Position numbers and translations under genes: made by a program. A DNA stretch of 64,000 bases from Subdoligranulum variabile (GTDB taxonomy: Bacteria; Bacillota; Clostridia; Oscillospirales; Ruminococcaceae), in NCBI RefSeq assembly GCF_025152575.1, contig NZ_CP102293.1, positions 1,488,001 through 1,552,000 on the forward strand, read 5' to 3'. The stretch's first letter is position 1, and each line of letters opens with the position of its first letter. The notes under the pieces are model-generated. The model was not told the DNA's origin. It ran no database searches and worked only from the letters and a program-made list of their open reading frames with translations. This document shows, piece by piece, positions 21,684 through 30,185 of the stretch.

Positions 21684-22160
21684 CTATATGGTGTCGGCCA
21701 AATTGACAATCTTCAGTTGCTGGGATTGGGCATACCGCACAGTATAGGCCGTGCCTCCGTGATCAGATGTCAGGTAGCAGATGCAGACGCTGCTGTTGTC
21801 AACCAGATGGCGGTTCCGCTTAAACATGCAGCCCCGGTAATAGTGTTCCGCTGTGTACACCACTTTATCTGCCTGATGCAGGATTTCATTATATATGTCT
21901 ACATCGGCAGCAGGCCAACCTCTGGTCTGCTCTTTGCAGGGCAGAACAAGGATCAAACGAATCTGTGGATACTCTTCCCGCAACTTTAATACTGCCTGCG
22001 CGGCAAGCGTATCAAAACCCAAAGCACCTCCTGCACCGAAATAACGATACCCGGCTTCAAGCAGCGACTTTATCTCATCTATCAACTGAGCAAAAAGTGA
22101 GGCCCTTTTTTCAGGTTCTATTATCCTGTGCCCTGTAAAACATACGGTTTTTTCACGCAT
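21684..22160 (-). CDS. SLOG-family (DUF1273/YpsA-like) protein
   Basis: 158 residues from MREKTVCFTGHR; ten more codons upstream are possible. A Rossmann-like SLOG fold is suggested by TVCFTGHRII, the FGAGGALGFDTLAAQAVL glycine-rich loop and NSSVCICYLTSDHGGTAYTVRYA. SLOG proteins bind nucleotide-derived ligands; several act in conflict systems or as cargo of mobile elements. Convergent with the DUF6075 gene, with one base between stops, and divergent from the XRE regulator. Confidence 0.8.
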   Translation of the reverse strand: MREKTVCFTGHRIIEPEKRASLFAQLIDEIKSLLEAGYRYFGAGGALGFDTLAAQAVLKLREEYPQIRLILVLPCKEQTRGWPAADVDIYNEILHQADKVVYTAEHYYRGCMFKRNRHLVDNSSVCICYLTSDHGGTAYTVRYAQSQQLKIVNLADTI

Positions 22161-22201
22161 TTTTAACGCCTCCTGTTCCATTTGGTCCATAATATCGCTA
22201 C

Positions 22202-22257
22202 TTGTTGATAAATGTCAACAAAGCACGATTATTTCTTTTGCGCATTGTGGATATAAT
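22202..22257 (+). promoter_or_regulatory. Divergent operator/promoter of the XRE regulator
   Basis: Imperfect palindrome TTGTTGATAAATGTCAACAA (22202-22221), a likely repressor site, and the -10 element TATAAT (22252-22257) preceded by TG, about 28 bases before the regulator's TTG start. TTAACAAAG repeats half of the palindrome next to the -10. Confidence 0.5.
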
Positions 22258-22285
22258 TTAACAAAGCGCGAGGGGGGACACGAAC

Positions 22286-22624
22286 TTGGAACAGGAAAAA
22301 GAACTCTGCATACAAGAAATGGCCCGACGAATTTTCGAACGGCGGAAACAGCTTAGACTCACGCAGGAAGAACTGGCAGAAATGTCTGATATGACGACAC
22401 AGGCTGTTTCCTATGCGGAATCAGGCAAGCGTGCAATGCGTCCTGATTCATTGCGTAAACTGGCTGCTGCGCTGTGTGTCAGCGCTGACTATCTTCTCAC
22501 AGGTGATATAGTGGATAAGGATTTGCTAATTTTGGCAGATAAACTGCGCCAACTCACACCTTCACAGGTCCACACAGTTGAAGCCATTATTGACGAGTGC
22601 ATCCACCTTTATACAGAGCAATAA
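22286..22624 (+). CDS. XRE-family transcriptional regulator
   Basis: 112 residues from a TTG with GCGAGGGGGG upstream. HTH_3 domain (about 15-70): RRKQLRLTQEELAEMSDMTT, then AVSYAESGKRAMRPDSLRKLA. The C-terminal 40 residues may dimerise. It probably controls the neighbouring divergent gene and conjugation genes, in the manner of ICE repressors, but direct evidence is limited to the palindrome upstream. Confidence 0.88.
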   Translation: MEQEKELCIQEMARRIFERRKQLRLTQEELAEMSDMTTQAVSYAESGKRAMRPDSLRKLAAALCVSADYLLTGDIVDKDLLILADKLRQLTPSQVHTVEAIIDECIHLYTEQ

Positions 22625-22643
22625 CTTTAAGACAAACAAAAAA

Positions 22644-22694
22644 CAAAGGCGAAACTCTATTCCTGTAAGGAAAATGGGTTTCGCCTTTTCTTTA
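22644..22694 (+). promoter_or_regulatory. Hairpin plus T-rich tail before the DUF3846 gene
   Basis: Stem AAAGGCGAAAC/GTTTCGCCTTT with an inner TTCCT/AGGAA stem, then TCTTTATTTT and a ribosome site. It may end the XRE transcript. Fourth hairpin of this kind in the cluster. Confidence 0.6.
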
Positions 22695-22719
22695 TTTTGA
22701 AAAAGGGAGCAAGTACGCT

Positions 22720-23166
22720 ATGAATAATAACATGATGACAGTTCTCCTTGTTCAGCCCGGAAAGTATCCTGTGGAGATTACCATGGAGGATACATTGCAG
22801 GAGCTGCAAAAGCAGGTCGGCGGCACCATTGAAATCGTCTACCCGTGGCCGGACCGTTCGGTGGGGCTGGTTTGCCACGATGAAGGCAAGCTGTTGGGTT
22901 TGCCCTTGAATCGTGCTTTGCCGGAAATTGGCGACGCCATTGCGGGCAACTTCCTTCTCTGCGGTTTGTGCGATACAGAGGATGGCGGGAGCTTGTGCAG
23001 TTTGCCGCCTGATCAAATGGCATACATGAAACAGCATTTTCGGGAGCCGCACTTCTTTATCGAATCGGCTGAGGGCGTCGGCTATTTTCGTGTGACGCCC
23101 AAAGTCTACGATAACCTGATGGGCAAACCGAAGAAAAAGCCATCCCGTGAGCAAGGAGAACGATAA
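22720..23166 (+). CDS. DUF3846 protein
   Basis: 148 residues. The pattern MTVLLVQPGKYPVEITMEDT, IEIVYPWPD, VGLVCHDEGKLLGLPLNRAL and IAGNFLLCG is typical of DUF3846, a small beta-rich family of mobile elements with no known function. AAAGGGAG precedes the ATG. The next gene begins two bases after the stop. Confidence 0.8.
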   Translation: MNNNMMTVLLVQPGKYPVEITMEDTLQELQKQVGGTIEIVYPWPDRSVGLVCHDEGKLLGLPLNRALPEIGDAIAGNFLLCGLCDTEDGGSLCSLPPDQMAYMKQHFREPHFFIESAEGVGYFRVTPKVYDNLMGKPKKKPSREQGER

Positions 23167-23168
23167 CA

Positions 23169-24881
23169 GTGCGAAAAGAGAAGAAACTTAACCCAGTAAA
23201 AAATCTGGCTAAGAAAACGGCGCTGCGCACGGCTTATCAGGCACAGGCCCACGCCAAACAAGCCGGTCAAGAAATAAGGGACGGTGCGACTGGGGAAGGA
23301 CCTTCCGATAACTATGCACAGCAAAAGGTCGAAGATAAAGCAAAAGAGGCAGTCGGAGATGCGGCGGATTTTACTTTCCAATCCACCAAAGTACCGTACA
23401 AAATGTATCGAAGGCTTTTGCTGAAACGGCAGGCCGCTAAAGCATCCACCGGCGAAACATCTTCACCGACGCCACCCCACAACACCGCTGTTCCAACGGA
23501 AACACAGGCTACAAGAAAAACGCGGTTTCGTCGTAAAGCAATCCAGCAGCAAGCCATAAAGGCAAAGACACCTAAAAAGGTACAGAATCCGGTCCCAAAG
23601 GAAAAAACACCCTTGCCAGACCGCAAGCAGGTTCTGCGCAAGCGGGTGATTCTGGTCAAGTCGGTACGAAAAAAACTGGCTGAAACAGAAGCACGCCGTG
23701 CGGCAACTCACTCGATGCCCACACCCAAGCTGCCCCGCACTTCCAGCAAACCGGTGAGAGAACAGCTACAACGATTGGCCAACTATCTACTGGGGAAGCT
23801 GAAACAACTGCTGGCCCATGCAGCCAGCGCCGTTGTGAATGCCTTGATATATCTGGTTGGAGCCGGTGGCGTGGTTTTGATACTCGCACTGGTGATCGGT
23901 GCAGCTGCCGCTATTTTGGGCAGCCCGATGGGCATCCTTTTTGCCGATGAAAGCGGCGATCCCAACAGCATTCCCATCGAAGAGATTGTGCTGGAGGCCA
24001 ACACCGAATTTGGTGAAACCATCAGTGATCTGGTGGCGAACCACCCGGAATGCAGCAATGTGGAATTTCACTATGAATATGAGGACGGCCACACCTGGGC
24101 CAGCTATTGGCCAGAGGTGCTGGCCGTCTTTGCAGTCAACCAGAACCTGAACGGCGACGATGATGTCATTGTAATCGACAGAGAAAAGGCCGACTTACTC
24201 ATAGATACATTCTGGATGATGCACCGCATTGAAAGTGAGGTCGAGGAAGTGGAAGTTCCTGCAGACAGCGGGGATGGATCTGAGGAAAGTGAAGATACCG
24301 AAACTCAGACAGAGTATATTTTGCATATTTCTGTTACTAGTGTGCCAGTGGATGATTTGGCCCATGACTTGTCTTTTACAGATGATCAGATGGATATTCT
24401 GCATCAGCTTCTTTCCGATGAGATGCGGCCCATGCTGGTACAGCTGTGCGGCACAGGAACTAGCACAGGAACCGCAGTGCCACCCGTGGGAGATGGCTCC
24501 ATGATCTGGCCGTTGCCAGGGCATACCAGTCTGACAACTCACTTTGGGGAGTCGGACGCTTTTGGCAATCCCGGGCACCGGGGCATTGACATTCCTGCCC
24601 CGGAAGGAACCCCGATTCTGGCCGCCCACAGCGGCACGGTTCTGATCTGCGGTTGGAACGACAGTTTTGGCAATCAGGTGTTGATTGACGATGGAGCCGG
24701 TTTGTCCACACGGTATGCGCACATGACGGCCACAGCCGTTTCTCCCGGCGCAGTGGTTACAGCCGGTCAGGTAATTGGCTATGTGGGCAGTACCGGAGAT
24801 TCTACCGGTAATCACCTGCACTTTGAGGTGAGTGTGGGAGGTACTCTTACCGACCCACTTGGGTATGTTACTCCTCAGTGA
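23169..24881 (+). CDS. CD1108-like M23 peptidase of the conjugation apparatus
   Basis: 570 residues from a GTG with CAAGGAGAA upstream. The N-terminal 210 are very basic and helical (cytoplasmic), a membrane span lies at about 222-246 (LIYLVGAGGVVLILALVIGA), then a 170-residue extracellular region, and an M23 metallopeptidase domain at about 450-570 with the zinc motifs GHRGIDIPAP and HLHFEV. It should locally cut the peptidoglycan for the T4SS channel (VirB1-like role). In related elements this gene follows VirB4, as here. Confidence 0.87.
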   Translation: MRKEKKLNPVKNLAKKTALRTAYQAQAHAKQAGQEIRDGATGEGPSDNYAQQKVEDKAKEAVGDAADFTFQSTKVPYKMYRRLLLKRQAAKASTGETSSPTPPHNTAVPTETQATRKTRFRRKAIQQQAIKAKTPKKVQNPVPKEKTPLPDRKQVLRKRVILVKSVRKKLAETEARRAATHSMPTPKLPRTSSKPVREQLQRLANYLLGKLKQLLAHAASAVVNALIYLVGAGGVVLILALVIGAAAAILGSPMGILFADESGDPNSIPIEEIVLEANTEFGETISDLVANHPECSNVEFHYEYEDGHTWASYWPEVLAVFAVNQNLNGDDDVIVIDREKADLLIDTFWMMHRIESEVEEVEVPADSGDGSEESEDTETQTEYILHISVTSVPVDDLAHDLSFTDDQMDILHQLLSDEMRPMLVQLCGTGTSTGTAVPPVGDGSMIWPLPGHTSLTTHFGESDAFGNPGHRGIDIPAPEGTPILAAHSGTVLICGWNDSFGNQVLIDDGAGLSTRYAHMTATAVSPGAVVTAGQVIGYVGSTGDSTGNHLHFEVSVGGTLTDPLGYVTPQ

Positions 24882-24980
24882 TATGCAAAAAGTAGTTGAC
24901 ATTCACGCATAATTGCGGTGTTATGAATATGCAATAAATTGCATTAAATAAAATACGTAGCAATCAAAGGAGCGTGAAGT

Positions 24981-25259
24981 ATGGCAAGCTACACATACAT
25001 GGCGGATAGCATCAGATTCACCATTGAAGGAAAAAGCGCAGTTGATGCCATTGAGAGAAATTTCAACGAGATTGCCATGAACGCCCATGTCGGGAATGTG
25101 GAAGGAAATACTTTGGAGCGTGTATGCCTGCAGGATAGTGTTTTGCACATTATACAAGCAGCAGCGCCAGCAGGACAGCCGCCGGTATCGCGGCCAACAG
25201 AACGATGTAGACGGCGTTTCCATCCTTTTCGTCTCCCGGCAACGGGGCGGGTTGGATGA
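24981..25259 (+). pseudogene. 5' fragment of an unrecognised conjugative-element gene
   Basis: A well-formed start (AAAGGAGCGTGAAGT, ATG) is followed by about 58 plausible residues (YMADSIRFTIEGKSAVDAIE, NFNEIAMNAHV). The frame then runs through the 3' end of the oppositely oriented 25150-26287 gene and stops. The conjugative-element sequence therefore ends at about 25140-25150, and the downstream genes expected in such elements are missing. I do not recognise the family. Confidence 0.55.
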
Positions 25260-26287
25260 TTGCAGAAACGGAGAAGGGGGTATCGGAACCGAGTACGGCA
25301 TACCGGCCCGGGCCGCCGGCTTCAAAGACCAGGCTGCCGTCTTCGGCCTTTGCCTCTATGCGCTCCGGCTCGCCGTCCACCCGCACCGCCTGGTAATGGG
25401 CGTAGCCCTCCAGATGGCTGTTCATCGGGATGCGCACCGTCATGGCGCTGTCTTTGATTTCCACCGGCTCCCCGTTCTGGCGGATGCTGATCTCATACAC
25501 CGACAGCAGGCCGTCCAGCGCTTCTTTCAGCTCCGGCTTCTCTTCAAGCAGGCTCTCCGCCTCCATGACGCCGGCGTACAGCTCCACACCCTCCGGAACC
25601 GCTTCGGACAGGGAGACGGAAACGCCGGTATTTTCATCGGTCAGCTCCGCGATGCCTTCGCCGCCGGAATCCTGCCCGTTATCCGTGGTTTCCCCGGTGG
25701 CTGACGTCTGCGCGGCGTCCCTTGTCTCGGCGTAGCCGCAGACGGTGCAGATGCGGCTCTCTGTATTGCCATCCGCCGTCCATGCGCCGAAGCTGTGATC
25801 CGCCGCATCCTTTTTGTCGCCGCAGGAGCACGCCTGCCAGTGCTGTGCCGCGTCGTGCTTTTGGGTATAGCTGTGCTCATGGGGCGGTTCGGCTTCTCCG
25901 ACGTCCGCCACCATATACTGGCCGTCCGGGTCGCCCACGATCATGATCCATCTGGCACGCACCCGTATGGTGTACTCCTCCTGCGGCCGCGTCACCACAT
26001 CGTTTGTGAAAAACAAATAGGTGTCGATTTCCACTGCCTTGGACTCGACCACATCGTCGCCCAGCAGCAGCTGTGCCTCGTATTCAAAGCTATCGCCGGA
26101 GGCCGCTCCTGCCGGCCGGTCCCACTGCACCTGGTTTTGGTAGCCCGACCAGCGGGGGTTCCCTGGCACATATTCCCCCGCCGCCGAAACAGACAGGGGA
26201 AGGGCCGCGATCATCAGGCATACCGCCAGCAGCATACTGAAAAGCCATGCGCCTTTTTGCCGCCCCGGCGGTTTTTTCCCTGCGCAT
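25150..26287 (-). CDS. Secreted membrane-anchored protein with apparent one-base frameshift
   Basis: The main frame gives a signal peptide (GAWLFSMLLAVCLMIAALPLSV), an extracellular region with His/Cys clusters (HEHSYTQKHDA, WQACSCGDKK, ICTVCGY) and a C-terminal span (VYIVLLAAIPAAVLLALLLV). The best start, ATG at 26287 with GGGAGGAG upstream, is in another frame. Dropping one base in the A6 run (26272-26277) would join it as MRREKPPGRQ to the signal peptide. This is either slippage, a real frameshift or a sequence error; otherwise translation begins at the internal ATG of MLLAV. Last gene of the kinase operon; function unknown. Confidence 0.65.
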
Positions 26288-26303
26288 ACGCAATCTCCTC
26301 CCT

Positions 26304-26921
26304 TTATCGCACCGGAGCGCCCTGCGAGGAAAGCGGTGCTCCGCATGCTCCGCAGAAGCGGCTTCCGGGCGGTATCTCCGCCCCGCACTGGGGGCATTTG
26401 TTTTCCAGCTTCGCCCCGCAGTTGTTGCAGAATTTGGCGCCGGCCGCACACTGGGTTTTGCAGGCGGGGCAAACCACCATACCCGCGTTCAGTTCCGCCC
26501 CGGCGTTTCGCACCACCACCGAGCGGCCGCCGGAGACGATGCACTGCTCAATCACCTGGAAAATCTCTTCCGGCAGCTTTTTCTGCTTGTAGGCGCCCAC
26601 ACCGGCAGTCACCGCCAGCGGCCATGCGATAAACCATCCCAGCACGCCAGCGCCGATCTTATCCGACCATTCGCCCTGACCCACGGTGACGTTTAAGTTG
26701 TCATCCATTCGGATCATCTGCACCGTCGTAGCCATCCTCATGCCGGCAATGGTCTTCCAGCCGTCTTTTTCCTGACGGCCCTGCACCACATAGCCTTCTG
26801 TGGTTTCGGCACTCTGTACCTCCATCCCCTTAGCGGATGAAAGGAACGCCTCCACCGCGTTTGCCACCACCTGGGTACTCATGCCGGCAGGCAGCCGGAA
26901 TACTCTCGATTCATTTGCCAT
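26304..26921 (-). CDS. Double zinc-ribbon membrane-associated protein
   Basis: 205 residues. Two zinc ribbons sit at the C-terminus (CPACKTQCAAGAKFCNNCG and CPQCGAEIPPGSRFCGACG, about 149-195). The N-terminal 90 residues form an unrecognised alpha/beta domain (VFRLPAGMSTQVVANAVEAF) and a short hydrophobic stretch lies near 92-108 (GVLGWFIAWPLAVTAGVGA). The zinc ribbons echo those at the start of the two kinases and the FHA protein in the same operon, which suggests a shared docking mode. AGGAGGAAGACG precedes the ATG. Confidence 0.7.
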   Translation of the reverse strand: MANESRVFRLPAGMSTQVVANAVEAFLSSAKGMEVQSAETTEGYVVQGRQEKDGWKTIAGMRMATTVQMIRMDDNLNVTVGQGEWSDKIGAGVLGWFIAWPLAVTAGVGAYKQKKLPEEIFQVIEQCIVSGGRSVVVRNAGAELNAGMVVCPACKTQCAAGAKFCNNCGAKLENKCPQCGAEIPPGSRFCGACGAPLSSQGAPVR

Positions 26922-26934
26922 CTCGTCTTCCTCC

Positions 26935-27246
26935 TCATTCTAAAGCCTGTACCTCATCGATATGCTGCAGTACGCTGTCTGCCAGATAACGTACTGCCAG
27001 CTGTTTTTCCTCCTCGCTCAGGCCGCTTGCCGGACGGAGCATGGAAACATGGAGGATCGATGTGTTGATGGTCTGTTCCGTCACGGCAAAGGCGTACTCA
27101 CTGGTATGCCCCAGCACCTTCGCCTCCGCCTTGATATCGCCGACCGGCGCCTGCTCGTATTGGCAGCCCATCCGGTCCAGCACGTCAAAGACGGCGTACA
27201 CAGCCATGCGGCGGGGACAGTTGACATTTCTTTTTAGACTCAGCAC
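26935..27246 (-). CDS. Small protein of the kinase operon, unknown family
   Basis: 103 residues, soluble, no motif I recognise. Central segment AEAKVLGHTSEYAFAVTEQTINTS looks like a beta-sheet domain; the C-terminus is a charged helix. Position between the second kinase gene (35 bases) and the zinc-ribbon gene (13 bases), same strand, with AAAGGAGAAAAAA before the start, suggests co-expression. Confidence 0.6.
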   Translation of the reverse strand: MLSLKRNVNCPRRMAVYAVFDVLDRMGCQYEQAPVGDIKAEAKVLGHTSEYAFAVTEQTINTSILHVSMLRPASGLSEEEKQLAVRYLADSVLQHIDEVQALE

Positions 27247-27281
27247 TTTTTTCTCCTTTCCCCCGGAAACGGGTCTGTCAT

Positions 27282-29444
27282 CTATTTCACAGGTCGAATC
27301 GTATAGGTCGTGTCCAATATCATTCCATTGGTGATAAGAGCCTCCTCAGTATATGCGGATGCCGTAATCGCAAACACATATCCGTCGATTTCTCCGGCGT
27401 AAACCTCCGTATAGGCCGTCTGACCATCTAAAGTATAGGTATATCTGTCAACAATCCAATCGATTCCGCCAGATTCATGTTCCCAGCGGCCCTCCTCACG
27501 TTTGAGGCCGGGCTGGTTCACCATCACTTCTGCTATGCCGTCCAGCCAGACTTCCTTATTAAATTGATCACTCGATGGTCTGCACTGTATTTCTACCTGC
27601 ACGTCGCCTGCCTCGTTGACCATGCGCAGCAGGTTTTCATTGACCACGTTGAAGGTAATCTCTCCGTCGCTCTCCCAGTAGATAAATTGGAACGGAAGCC
27701 GTTCATCATAAAACCGCTGACTGTTGGTGCCTGCGGGACCGCTGCTTTGGAAGGAATCCATTGCTGCGAATATCTCCGCCTGCGCCTTCTCATCCCCCTG
27801 AGGATAGGAGCCGATAAGATTGTAGCAGCCAAACCCATTCTGGCATTCGATGAACGCCGCCAAAAATTCCATGGTTGTGCCTCCGCTTTCGGTAGCAGAA
27901 AACTGGATCAAGTAGGTGTCCAAAGAACTGCCCTCCCGGTAACCCCGGCTGAGGATCTCATGCTTTGTGATATTGGTGCTCTTCAGCAGTCCGATATAAT
28001 ACTGGACATACTTCTCAACATTCTCCTCCACATCAGAAAGAGTATACACCGGAAAATCGGCAGCCTTATCGTAAAATCCCACCTGCAGGGTAGCGCTCCC
28101 ATCCGATGAAGCGAAGGCGCCGCTGCCGGACTCTGTTTCTGCATACCCCTGGGGGATCCCCATGGTGATATTCAGATACTCCTGGGCGTAGTCCTGCAAG
28201 ACGACATCGTCTACGCCCTCGGGTTCCTGCACTGTTATGTCGAAAGGAGTGCCGGATGGTCCGTCAGAAGAACCCGGCTCTGCTTTCCCGCCGGTCAGCG
28301 CACCGATCCCCGCTACTGCTCCCCAGACGCCCAGACCCAGCACAGCAACGCACAGCACCAGCGCCGTGATCTGTACCCCGATATGGCTCCGCCGGAATCT
28401 GGTCCAAAGCCCCGGCTTTCCATCGGAACCTGCAGCCGTTTGACCGGATGGCACAGCCATGGTACGGTGATGGAAAGACGCCGGGGTTTTCCCGGTAATC
28501 CCTTCAATAAAGGCCCCCATGGTGGAGAAACGATCCTCCGCTTTTACCGCGAGCGCCTTCATGATCGCCTGTTCCACCTGCGGAGGCAGGGGAACGCCCA
28601 GCTCCGAGGGCTTTTTCAGCGTATCGTTATGGACCCGCATGATGGAATCCGGCGGCAGCTCCCCGGTCACGCAGCGGTACAGGGTGGCGCCCATGGCGTA
28701 TACATCCGTCCACGGCCCCTGGTTCCCCTTACTGGAATACTGCTCCTCCGGCGCGTAGCCATGTTTCAGGATGACCGACACGCTTTTTTCATCTCCGATA
28801 GAAAACCGGGCCGCGCCGAAATCCAGCAGCTTGCTCTCTCCCTTGGAGGTAATGGAGATGTTGTCCGGGCTGATATCCCGGTGGGTCAGGTTCAGGGCAT
28901 GAACCTGCGTCAACGCCTGCATCACCGGCATCAGGATGGTCAGCGCCTGGTCATAGGGAATCTTCCCGCCCTGGGATGCAACGTATGCCTTCAGGCTCAT
29001 GCCGTCGATATATTCCATCACGAAATAGGCCGTGTTGTTTTCCTTAAAATAATTCTGCACCGACACGATGTTCGGCGTATTCTGCAGTTTGGCAAGGATC
29101 CGCGCTTCCTCTAAAAAGCGCTCCATGCCGTTTTGATAATCCTCCTGGCCCCGTCCGGTCAGTGCCACGCTGTACTTATCGGAATGCCGGGTAGCAAGAC
29201 CGGAGGGCATATATTCCTTGACGGCTACCTTAATCTCCAGCGTCAGGTCATAGCCCAGATAGGTGATGCCGAACCCGCCCACGCCCAGGACCTTTCCGGT
29301 CATGTAGCGGCCGTTCAGCAGTGCGCCCATGGGCAGCGCCAAAAACGGCTGCTCCTCCTCCGCATTAAACCCGCAGTGGGGGCAGACAGGGGAATCGTCC
29401 GGCTTTTCCTGAAAGCAGCCATAGCAGATATGTTCCAAGTTCAT
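27282..29444 (-). CDS. Transmembrane Ser/Thr protein kinase with N-terminal zinc ribbon (kinase 2)
   Basis: 720 residues. Zinc ribbon at 7-24 (CYGC, CPHC); protein kinase domain about 46-320 with glycine loop GVGGFG, Lys76 (VAVKEY), HRDISPDN (188-195) and DFG (208-210), all key residues present; membrane span at about 358-385; then a 330-residue extracellular region. The catalytic residues predict an active Hanks-type kinase, and the ectodomain predicts a sensor. Very similar to the neighbouring 753-residue kinase over zinc ribbon and kinase domain, less so outside the cell. Its ATG overlaps the stop of a possible 40-codon gene (ATGA). Confidence 0.93.
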   Translation of the reverse strand: MNLEHICYGCFQEKPDDSPVCPHCGFNAEEEQPFLALPMGALLNGRYMTGKVLGVGGFGITYLGYDLTLEIKVAVKEYMPSGLATRHSDKYSVALTGRGQEDYQNGMERFLEEARILAKLQNTPNIVSVQNYFKENNTAYFVMEYIDGMSLKAYVASQGGKIPYDQALTILMPVMQALTQVHALNLTHRDISPDNISITSKGESKLLDFGAARFSIGDEKSVSVILKHGYAPEEQYSSKGNQGPWTDVYAMGATLYRCVTGELPPDSIMRVHNDTLKKPSELGVPLPPQVEQAIMKALAVKAEDRFSTMGAFIEGITGKTPASFHHRTMAVPSGQTAAGSDGKPGLWTRFRRSHIGVQITALVLCVAVLGLGVWGAVAGIGALTGGKAEPGSSDGPSGTPFDITVQEPEGVDDVVLQDYAQEYLNITMGIPQGYAETESGSGAFASSDGSATLQVGFYDKAADFPVYTLSDVEENVEKYVQYYIGLLKSTNITKHEILSRGYREGSSLDTYLIQFSATESGGTTMEFLAAFIECQNGFGCYNLIGSYPQGDEKAQAEIFAAMDSFQSSGPAGTNSQRFYDERLPFQFIYWESDGEITFNVVNENLLRMVNEAGDVQVEIQCRPSSDQFNKEVWLDGIAEVMVNQPGLKREEGRWEHESGGIDWIVDRYTYTLDGQTAYTEVYAGEIDGYVFAITASAYTEEALITNGMILDTTYTIRPVK

Positions 29445-29563
29445 GTTTCACTCCTCTTCTTTGTACTTGCGCCCCGGCCTTTCACCCGCAACAGCAGAAA
29501 AACCACTTCCATCAACGCGATCATACCCAGCTCTTCCAGAATGAACGGAAAGACCTTCATCAT
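29441..29563 (-). CDS. Possible 40-residue membrane peptide coupled to kinase 2
   Basis: Reads MMKVFPFILEEL, one hydrophobic helix (GMIALMEVVFLLLRV) and a basic tail, and ends in an ATGA overlap with the kinase start. The ribosome site (GAGGAG) is very close to the first ATG, so initiation is doubtful. It may be a coupling peptide for the kinase or chance. Confidence 0.35.
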   Translation of the reverse strand: MMKVFPFILEELGMIALMEVVFLLLRVKGRGASTKKRSET

Positions 29564-29652
29564 CTCCTCAATCAAGGGCTGTTTCTCCCTTTCCTCCAGA
29601 CAAACCGAACAGAATACGGCCCCAGCGTCTTGGATCGTCGCAATCTATAACT

Positions 29653-30096
29653 CTAATATAAATACTCTAATATAAAACAGCCGATGGGCGTTCCCACAAT
29701 AAAAAGCCACCCGCAGCACAGAAGGCAGATCTGAGTCATCCGATACATCTTGACATCGGCGGGACAGAAGTATTTTTCCGGATCAGATGGGTCAATGTAA
29801 ATCTCCACCTCAGTTCCGATCTTCTTCTGCGCCTGATGATAGGCCAAATCGATGCCGGTGTTTTTTTGATAGACGTAGCCCATATACTCGTATTGGTATA
29901 TCATAAAATAATGGTAGGAATGCTTGATCCGAATCCTCAGCGGTTCGATGACGGTCGCTTTTAGAAAAACCGTGCAGCCGCTCCCTCTCTGCGTCTTTTT
30001 CTTGTAAAAGTGGGCAGGCACGAAAAATATCGCGCAAAGCGGATATACTATCGCGCATACAATCAGAATCCACGCAATATCCTCTGCAAAATTCAT
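29653..30096 (-). CDS. DUF3592-like membrane protein (first copy)
   Basis: 147 residues from MNFAEDIAW, where AAGGAGGGGGA gives a strong start; the longer frame lacks one. Two membrane spans (about 8-30 and 122-145) flank a cytoplasmic or extracellular beta-rich middle with IYIDPSDPEKYF, which matches the V-x-x-D-P-x-x-P pattern of DUF3592 proteins. Lies between the two kinase genes. A similar protein is at 32512-33027, so the kinase-plus-DUF3592 unit looks duplicated. Confidence 0.7.
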   Translation of the reverse strand: MNFAEDIAWILIVCAIVYPLCAIFFVPAHFYKKKTQRGSGCTVFLKATVIEPLRIRIKHSYHYFMIYQYEYMGYVYQKNTGIDLAYHQAQKKIGTEVEIYIDPSDPEKYFCPADVKMYRMTQICLLCCGWLFIVGTPIGCFILEYLY

Positions 30097-30185
30097 GCGT
30101 CCCCCTCCTTTCCGCCCGCACCAATCTTTTTTAGGGAAACCGCCTGCCGCAGGTTTCGCTGCGGCAGGCACTGAAGCTATGCTGG

